Shown here piece after piece: positions 56,762-64,000 of a stretch of 64,000 nt of DNA. Source of the DNA: Vicia villosa (taxonomy: Eukaryota > Streptophyta > Magnoliopsida > Fabales > Fabaceae); contig NW_026705483.1 in assembly GCF_029867415.1 (NCBI RefSeq), forward strand, positions 1 through 64,000, read 5' to 3'. Position 1 is the first letter of the stretch; the number at the start of each line of letters is the position of its first letter. The notes beneath the pieces are model-generated. The model ran no database searches, was not told the origin of the DNA, and saw only the letters and a program-made list of their open reading frames with translations. The position numbers and the translations under genes were made by a program.

Positions 56762-57262
56762 TTGGATGCTACAAACAGCCCAAAGAAGATATTTCTCTTC
56801 TCCAGTAAGCTTGTACTTTTTGATAGCTGTCTGCAAACACAACAGAAAATGAGAAAGGTATAAAGTTAGTTAACATGAATTAAACAAAATAAAAAATCAC
56901 ACTCATATAGGTAAGCAAGCAACTACAAACCTGCTGTTGTTTCACAAATGACTACTCGCGAACATAGAAATTAAACAATCCCATCATGAGTTCCATTTTA
57001 TTAGGAAATTTACCACAGGCATGTTCATAACATTCAGTAGCCAAATCCACTAAACAAACAAACAAACTCTAGTCAACAACACAACACAGCACAATAAAAC
57101 AAAAACAGATAAAATTGAACAAAATTCAAAGAAAAAACGATACTGACAGTGATCCAAACGCTGAAACACTATATGCAATGTACTGAGAGTGAGATCATCA
57201 ATCAAAAGAGAATCATTGGAAAAGAGGTGCTCCTTAGCATTGAGTGAAACACAAAGGGACAC
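56762..57262 (-). pseudogene. NAA25: Captured NAA25 fragment (NatB N-acetyltransferase auxiliary subunit)
   Basis: Three minus-strand exons. 57262 to about 57145 reads SLNAKEHLFSND then DDLTLSTLHIVFQRLDH. 57047-56931 reads DLATECYEHACGKFPNKMEL then MGLFNFYVRE, a stop, SFVKQQQ. 56831-56762 reads TAIKKYKLTGEEKYLLWAV then CSIQL. Order and wording match the N-terminal TPR region of plant NAA25. One internal stop, and the absence of everything before and after, make it non-functional. The native protein anchors the NatB complex to ribosomes. Confidence 0.85.
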
Positions 57263-58014
57263 CGAATTTCATCTGCAGAAAAAACAATCGAGCCCTAATT
57301 TGTCACTCAACAAAAGTCTCCAAAAACCTATTCACCTCACTACCGAGTAATTGAAGTTTGACCCTGAAGCTTCAAATTATTCAGAGCTCAGCACTTGCGT
57401 ACCAAAAATTTACAACAGCTACAACACAACAACCAACAGCAGAAGAGTTTGCAGAAAAGGAAGAGAAGCCTATTAACAAAAACGAAGGAGCAAAAGGAAA
57501 CTCACCGAAGAGACTCGCCGACGCCGTCGAACCAGGTACTTTGGACCATTCTCTTCACGTTTTTTTCCATGCCATGTCGTGTGCGTATGTGTATAATCGT
57601 AGATCCAATATGATTTGCTAATTAGCTTCAAGAATAGCGTTCAATTTAGGATTTTTTTTTTTTTTTGAAATTTAGGGTTCAGAGTTTAGTCTGATTTGAA
57701 GGGTTTACGCTTGGAATTAGGAGAATCCAATGCCATATTTGGGAACATGACGTCGAAGATGAAGAAAAATCAGTGAGTTTTGGCGATGAAAAAGATTAGG
57801 GGATTTAGGGGTTTTGGGTGGTGAATGGCCAAAATTATGCGCCAAACTGAAAAGGATCCGCCAAAAACGTGTTTTGGTTTTTTATTTTATTGATTAATTG
57901 ATTAATTGATTAATTAATTATATATTATATAAACAATAGCTATTCATCTAAACGCTAACATATATATATTATAAGAACAATAGAGCTTTCAGTATAAACG
58001 CTAACATAGGATCT
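57263..58014. other. Right part of CACTA-2 before the subterminal repeats
   Basis: Contains an unrecognised plus-strand ORF at 57358-57621 with a Lys/Glu-rich stretch, and a TTGATTAA microsatellite at 57890-57920. No supported gene. Confidence 0.5.
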
Positions 58015-58547
58015 TTTAATATTAGCACTTCCCAAAAATTGCTATCTTAGTGAATAAAAGTAATAGCGTTTTTTCAAAAGTGCTATCTTAGTATATAATA
58101 TTAATAGCGGTTTGAAAAAAGCGCTATCTTACTAAAATTTAATAATAGCGTTTTTCCATATAGTGCTACCAAAATCATATTGGATGCATTTTATAATAGC
58201 GCCCAATCAGAAAGTGCTATTATAGATGTGTTTTTTCCTTTTTAATAGCACTTTTTTAAAAAGTGCTATTAAATTAGGCGATACAAAATATCAATTTTGA
58301 CGTAGTGATATAATTCTATTCTCTTATTGGGCTTAGTATCCATACCCTCCTTTTACTACCACCAATCACTTAATAAGTCCATATAGAATAATCTAATAAT
58401 TACATTAATATTATTACCAATATTAATCAACTAATCAACCAACATCAACATAGTAACTTATATCCACATATTCCAACATTTCACAACTTCGACAATTAAT
58501 CCGAAATAATTTAATTAAATAAATAATTAAATTATCGGGGCGTTACA

Positions 58548-58920
58548 ATTCTCCCCCACTTAGGATATTTTGATCCTCGAAAATCTATCCGACATAAGCA
58601 TCCTCAACTTCGCTTCCAACTCTTCGATCCTCAGTTGCGTTTGGCAACACTCTGACCACTACCTTCCCGACATAACAACAACCCAACATGGTGTAAATCG
58701 ACTACACACATGCTAATTATCCAACACCTTTGATACATAATACTTACTAACTTATCAATCACTTCAACAAGATCTTACAAGATCCTTTAACATCAGTCTC
58801 CCAAGGTAGTTGTCTCTAAAGAAAATTATATGGTTCTAAACCCTTGAATCCGACTATAAAGTCTAGAGAATAGTCTACACCCAAGTAGACACTATTCTAA
58901 AACCCTAAGTATCCCATGTA
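58548..58920 (-). mobile_element. 3' internal remnant of the chromovirus-type element
   Basis: Directly right of the LTR lies the reversed purine tract ATTCTCCCCCACTT. TTTTGATCCTCGAAAATC and CTTCCAACTCTTCGATCCTC follow, a combination I associate with the end of pol in such elements. No integrase domain can be read; the rest of the element is missing or too decayed. Confidence 0.5.
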
Positions 58921-60100
58921 CAATTGTCACTGGCTTGATAATCAAAGTGTTTTCAGGTACACCATACATCATCACACATATACATGATTATTTGTCATAC
59001 CATAATTTGTCAACATTGTCACCATCAACAATAATGCTTCAAGGAAAAGATCTTAATAGATCATTTGGTATTGTTTGTGTGGATCTTCCACCAATGTTTC
59101 CACTTTACTTCCATTATACAGAAAAAACATAATTACACGTTAAAAGGAAAACTATTCATCTGAATAGACATATGTGGTTTTTTAGAAACCTGATGGAGAT
59201 CGTTCAAAGACAATCACAATTTATCAAGGAATAAAATGACCACATAAGACAAGCATTCTTAGGTGGTAAGATGGAAAACAATGTGGTAGGTCAAGTAGAA
59301 GATGTTACGTTGTCAGAGCCAAAACCCCCTAAATGTGAGCTTCCTAGATCCATAAAAATATCATGAAAAATAATAACATTCAACTAGTAGGACGGTTTTC
59401 TCACCGTCTTCAACCCTTTTGTGAGGTTATAGACACTTTACGAGAGGTTTCACATCAACATTCAAGAAAATGATGAGTCAACAAGGAGTGGCTACTTAGG
59501 AAAAATCTACATCATTATCAAAGGGCTTGAAAACTTTGAGCATACAATGTGTTACTCCCTAAAGATCCATATATAAACAAACACAGAGGCATGGTAATAA
59601 AATTATATATATTTTTGGACAAATACATACAAAAATTTAGAATTTAAAAAACATAAATTATTAAGAACAATGAGGCATATGATCATAACTAAATAAGGAA
59701 ACTTGTTGATTTAGTCTTGTGAATATTATTTAGGGTTAAATGCAGTTTTGAATTGATTCAACAAGATAACATTATCAAAAGAAAGTTACATACCTCAAAC
59801 ATAGGGTCTATTTGGTTCAAATAAGGGGGAGGGGAGGAGACGGATTTTAATGGAGGGAAGTGGAGGGGTTTTTATTAATTATATGTATGTTTGGCTCAAA
59901 CGAGGGAAGGGGAGAAATTTTTCTTAAAAATATGTTTGGTTCACGAGGGGAGGCGAGGGGTTTTATTGATAATTTACATTTTTATCCTTATGATTTTATA
60001 TAACTGGTATGATATTCAAAGGAAAAATTTTCATAAATAATTTTTTTAAATAATACTTTTAATATTGAGTAATTAAAAATGTATAATTTACCACATAACG
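58921..60100. other. Unassigned stretch
   Basis: No recognisable gene; the 65-residue ORF at 58935 is unassigned. Purine-rich GGGGAGGGGAGGAGACGG-like DNA at 59826-59960 repeats the phrase TATGTTTGG-C/T-TCA three times and is typical of a common plant intergenic repeat, but I cannot name it. A 39-bp tandem duplication (GAATACACTTGATATGTATT) lies at 60112-60180, at the edge of the next feature. Confidence 0.4.
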
Positions 60101-61285
60101 TTAAAAAAATTGAATACACTTGATATGTATTATAACTCTCGACACAAATTGAATACACTTGATATGTATTATAACTCTCGGGGAATTCAACTTCATCTTT
60201 TTAGAAAGTATACAAGCACATGGAAGCCCGTAGGTTTTTATAATTGTGCACCCGCATTTTGAACTACCCGGACCCGTTGTCTCTGCCCGCTTCACCTCAT
60301 GAAAAATAAAATTCAATCCCGCACGGGATATGTTGTAAATCAATTGCGAGTATAGATTTTTCCCTTAAACCGGTATTCCATAACCGTCTTGATCCGACCA
60401 AACGTTGTTTGAATTTCATTATGTTGATTTTGGAGCATTTGGTTCACGGTGTCTCATCCCCTACACAAATCCCCCTTGCTATTACCCAACCATTTCTTCA
60501 ACGCCGCATGTACGGATTCAACTCGGTTAGTTGTAGTGCAACCAAGATGTCTCACTCGATCCGTCCAAGCACAAACAACTTTTTCTTTTACTTTTTCAAG
60601 GATCGTACTTTCGACGTAATGAAAAAATATGTTCAAAGAAACACACAAAGTCTGAAATTGTATCACTTTCTCGGTATACAACTCTTCAGAAAGTGCATCT
60701 AAAATCTCCCTCCATGCGGCCATAATCTTGTCCACCACAACACCGGCTTTGATGATGTTACCATTGTCATCCTTTCTTTCTTTCATGCCAACCGCGAGTT
60801 TGAGCTTAGTTCTCATATTGCACGTTATGTGATACCGAAAAAGTAATGTGGTCGATGTCGGGAAGACGGTATCGACCGCATTCATCAAAGCATTATCTCG
60901 GTCGGTAACAATGACACTAGGCATACTCTTTTAATCAATCAACAAAGAGTTACATATTCCCAACGCCCATGTAAAGTTATCTTCTTTCTCACATTCCAAA
61001 AAAGCAAATCCAACCGAATAAGTCTTGTTCGTGGAGGTCACACCAACAATTTCTAGAAGCGGAAGCCTCTACTTGTTAGTCTAGTACGTCGAATCCATTA
61101 CAAGAACAATTGGAAATGTGTTGAACAATTTGATACTTTCGGGATGAGTCCAAAATATGTCATGCACCATAACTTTGTTCTCACACGTCCGAAAGCTTGA
61201 AACGTATTGGTTATCGCCCAAAAGTTTCAAAAGGTGTTTCATTTCTGACCTCGGGCCCATTTTCAAGACTTTAAGATTGTGTCGT
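60101..61285 (-). pseudogene. MULE (Mutator-like) transposase, decayed and truncated
   Basis: In minus-strand order: MKMGPRSEMKHLLKLLGDN and TFPIVLVMDSTYKTNK (first catalytic Asp), LLEIVGVTSTNKTYSVGFAF, then MPSVIVTDRDNALMNAV (second Asp), FRYHITCNMRTKLKL, a helical insertion, and GCTTTNRVESVHAALKKWL (catalytic Glu). After a stop come TFGRIKTVMEYRFKG, then a SWIM-type zinc finger KCGCTIIKTYGLPCACI. At least three in-frame stops occur. The N-terminal DNA-binding domain is cut off at 61285 by LTR F. Catalytic residues survive but no full protein can be made. It is related to FAR1-type domesticated transposases, but the decay shows it is a transposon remnant. Confidence 0.88.
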
Positions 61286-64000
61286 TGTCATACCCCAAAT
61301 TTGTCCTACCCCTTTATTTCTAACTGGCTTAGGCTTTGCATTCATGTACATACCCTCCATTAGGTCATTTGCATAAACTTTGCATTCATCCATTTAATAA
61401 GACATCTAAAAATATGGGATCAAGGGTCATGAAGCAATTGGAAGTTTCACTTAGGTCTTGGCAAAAGTTATTGTTCGAGTCTTGTTTCTTCTAACACAAG
61501 ACATGGGATTAATGGTTAGTTTGAAGTGCAAGTTCTGTTGATATCAAGCATTGCGAGAAGTAAAAGAATAATTGATCATTTAAATTTGGAAAAAAGAAGG
61601 AAAATTAAAGATGATCTCATTGGGCATAAGTTGACTTTTCATAAACAAGTCAACCCTGGAATGTTGATTTTTGTTGACCAAGTCATGTTGACTTCCTCAT
61701 TTAAGATGGACTATGATCGCTTTCTTTTGAGATGCATTAAGATCATATTGAATATCAAACACCGAAGCATGAAAAGTTCAAATTCAGAAAAGTATGGGAA
61801 TTCACTCAAAGAGAAAAAGTTTGTTCATTACACTATTCAACCATCATCCTATTACAAAACAAAGGAAATCATTACATAATATTCCCCAAAAAAAAACACA
61901 GTTGACCCCCTAAAACCTATCTCTTCTTAAATCTTCAATCAACCCATTTCCTTTTGATCTTCATTTTGCTCCGTGTCCAACAAAGCTTCTAAGAGTTTCC
62001 AAACATGGCCCCTATTTCCTTCGTGATTCAATAACAATAACAAACCTGCACACATGAAGGAAAATCCAGTTTAGAACCATCACATATATCCCAAACCTAA
62101 CAAACTAATAGTTTTTAGAAACTCCTGAATAATTGTCAAATGCAGCAGATACAACAAAAGCATCATCAAATTCACAACGCAAAACCATGTTTGCACAATT
62201 CTAGCCCTGTATCAATTCAGTACAAAAAAAGAGAAAAGTTCAGTCAAAACATTACAAAAATACCCGGAACTTGCAGCCATACCATTTCCTACAGCTAATT
62301 GTCAATCAACCTGAACCAAGACATATAAAAGCCAAGTTCCTTGCCCTAAATTTCTAACAGTTCTACTTTAACCACCAATTATGCATATAACGAAACCACT
62401 CCGCATTCAAATGTTCATTAAACAAAAAGCAGTCCATCCAAGGGTAGAAGTTCCTCTTTTATCTCACTTCACTAAAAGAAGGCTCGCATCAAAACAGTTT
62501 CGAAACTAACCTAACAGAATTTAACAAACCTCTAACCACCTTTCAACCATTTTATAACTAACTTTAACAGTTTCAAACAGATCACTCAGCTCACTAATTC
62601 ACTAGCAGAATTGACTATTATCACTAACAGTTACAAGCCTTTTCTATTTTGACTTCCTAACAATTTCCCAACTAACCATAACTAACATAACAGCTGCAAA
62701 AAATCAGTTATAACAGAATAACCGAATCAAAACCAACTGAAACCGATTCAATCTCACCCTTCAATCTCATAACAGAAAACTCTCATCCAATGGCTCACAC
62801 TTCACTCTCCTCTAACTGACTCAACACTCCTCAACCTATATAAACAGAGCCTCACCCCAATTCTCAGGACTGGACGCCATTTTTTCTCTCATCCTCTTCC
62901 ACCAACCTTCATCTTCCTAACAGAACCTCTCTCTCTTCTTCAATCATCGCTCACCTCTCAACTCTCATCGCCTTCATCCACCAAATTCACTCTGCAACTC
63001 CCTCAATTCTCTCCTTCCCTCTACTATACGCTCACGTTCAGAGGCCACCGGAACTTCTCATCAGAGCTCCGATCGGTCGAGCTTAGCCTCATGTAACTCT
63101 CAACACTCTACTCTCAATCTCACGCATCATCAGAAATAACTCACAAGCAACGTTCTCATTTCAGAAATTCAGAAATTCAAAGCAAAAGAAGAATTCAAGA
63201 AGAAGGAGAAGAGATCGTAAAGAGAAGGAAACAAGAACGAGTTCGGAATGTGTGTTACCTGAAGAATTCGTCGTCTTCGTTTTCGTATCGGCTTCGATTC
63301 ACGACTTCTTCACCGCTCGCGTTTATTTCGCCAACCGCATGATCGTAACCTTCGTTTCAGTTTCGCGTCGCCATCAACAACATCACTCGATTTTCATCGT
63401 CACTCATCGTCTCTGAAGATTCCTCGATCGAGAGATCGAGTATGAGAAACAAGAGGGAGAGAGACTCTTAGTCTGGTTTGTGGTGGCGTCATGTTCTTGC
63501 GTTGCCGGAGAAAGAGCTTGAGAGGTTCAATCGGCGCTCGTGACTCGTTTTCACTCGGAGAAGGAGCCTCCGCCACCGTCGAATTCGCTTGAGAGAAGGG
63601 GGGCGAAAGTCTGAACGAAGTGTGAAGGTCACAGGTGAATCGTCTCAATAAACCCTAATTCCCAATTGACTCTTTGTTTTTATTTTTACTTTTTCTTTTT
63701 TTATTATTGAAAATGATGAAACAAATTTGAATAACAAAGTCTGGATGAAAAACAAGCATGGACCGAAAATCTCTTAGGGCTTTGTCACCATGGATTGCTA
63801 TTCACACACCCTTATAGCCCAGGACGAGCCTTTTTGGCTGAAAATCTGTACACAATAATAACTCTTGGGCCAATTACTCAGCGCACCCCCTTTATTTGCT
63901 TTTACGTGAACAAAAAAAACTATGCTGGCCCTGTTTCCTTTGGGCTCAGTGCCTCAATTTCAACCTGCACCCCCTGTTTCACATAAAAGAAACTAGTAGA
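61286..64000 (+). mobile_element. Ogre-type LTR F, plus strand, runs off the window
   Basis: It starts TGTCATACCCCAAATTTGTC at 61286, inside the MULE coding sequence, so F inserted into the MULE. Like LTRs B and C it has GTTGACTTT-type words at 61630-61700 and a TATA box at 62837-62844, then a pyrimidine-rich transcribed part. From 63200 to 63660 composition is more balanced (GAAGAAGGAGAAGAGATCG, TCGTCGTCTTCG); the minus-strand ORF at 63400-63648 has no known domain. The LTR end is not reached. Confidence 0.72.
62837..62844 (+). promoter_or_regulatory. TATA box of LTR F
   Basis: TATATAAA followed by CAGAGCCTC, about 1.55 kb from the LTR start. Confidence 0.6.

Larger units (their letters stand above)
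53348..58307 (-). mobile_element. CACTA-2: non-autonomous CACTA transposon with captured genes
   Basis: The ends are CACTACGCCAAA at 53348 and TTTTGACGTAGTG ending at 58307, flanked by ATA on both sides (53345-53347, 58308-58310). Both ends carry subterminal inverted motifs of the type AATAGCG and AAAGTGCTATTA (53375-53750 and 57940-58280). There is no transposase ORF. Minus-strand fragments of NAA25 and another gene lie inside. It sits in the gypsy LTR, so it is younger than that LTR. Confidence 0.92.
51130..58547 (-). mobile_element. Gypsy LTR of chromovirus type, split by CACTA-2
   Basis: Minus strand: the LTR starts TGTAACGCCCCGATAATTT at 58547, directly after the purine tract AAGTGGGGGAGAAT, and would end at 51130 with GTGTTACA, giving matching TGTAAC/GTTACA termini. 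Without CACTA-2 it is about 2.45 kb. The clade is inferred from the start TGTAACGCCCC and from the CGAGGATCAAAATATC phrase before the tract. A (CAA)n run lies at 52168-52198. CGCTTAGCGG-type words recur at 52610-52780. Short plus-strand ORFs (51757-52155) are low-complexity. Confidence 0.65.

Noticed and set aside
59826..59960. G-quadruplex or regulatory island (GGGGAGGGGAGG)
   Set aside because: It looks like a common dispersed plant intergenic repeat; there is no context to support a regulatory role.
63400..63648. Possible host gene at the right end
   Set aside because: 82-residue minus-strand ORF without domain, inside the transcribed part of LTR F.

Overview
This is eukaryotic, plant nuclear DNA from a gene-poor region packed with nested transposable elements. 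I find no intact host gene. The LTR motif TGTCATACCCCAAAATTTG, the primer-binding site TGGCGACTCTGCTGGGGA and long non-coding tails full of tandem repeats are typical of Ogre/Tat-type Ty3/gypsy elements of legumes. A large-genome legume of the pea/vetch/lentil type is therefore the best guess, but it is an inference.

Layout. 1-1434 and 13375-16262 look like one old minus-strand Ogre-type LTR (A), split by a very young, non-coding Ogre-like element at 1435-13374 (target duplication CGATG, two almost identical LTRs, PBS, polypurine tract, no gag or pol). Next come plus-strand LTR B (16264-19231), plus-strand LTR C with its PBS and leader (19232-23510), and a minus-strand relative of the young element, D, of which only the 3' LTR and the last 1.2 kb remain (23511-27417). 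A minus-strand Athila-like element follows (27418-36916 and perhaps beyond 43320). It has gag, protease-RT-RNase H, integrase, a third ORF and a tRNA-Asp type PBS. A CACTA DNA transposon (36917-43320, TSD AAA) sits in its LTR and carries fragments of four host genes: SDH1, a DUF21/CBS protein, an M1 aminopeptidase and an ACT-like domain protein. After it come a minus-strand Ogre-type LTR and tail (E, 43324 to about 46690), a decayed Athila-like third ORF (47995-49477), an unassigned AT-rich stretch, and a minus-strand gypsy LTR of chromovirus type (51130-58547) that hosts a second CACTA element (53348-58307, TSD ATA) carrying NAA25 fragments and another gene fragment. A MULE transposase pseudogene (60101-61285) abuts a last plus-strand Ogre-type LTR (F, 61286 to the window end).

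Three things stand out. (1) The non-coding bodies and tails of the three Ogre-type elements are built from different tandem repeats, yet nearly every repeat unit contains a short hairpin (stem 5-8 bp, loop 4-9 nt). The stems vary between units by paired changes, as expected if the RNA or DNA fold is kept. (2) Related tRNA-like modules (D-loop-like TTGG plus a B-box/T-arm) sit at comparable places in three different LTRs. (3) The Athila-like element carries five copies of a double dyad, GACACGGCCGTGTC then exactly 4 bp then a 19-bp dyad, in two separate places: its pol-ORF3 spacer and its LTR.

All family names come from reading motifs by eye; no database search or alignment was run.
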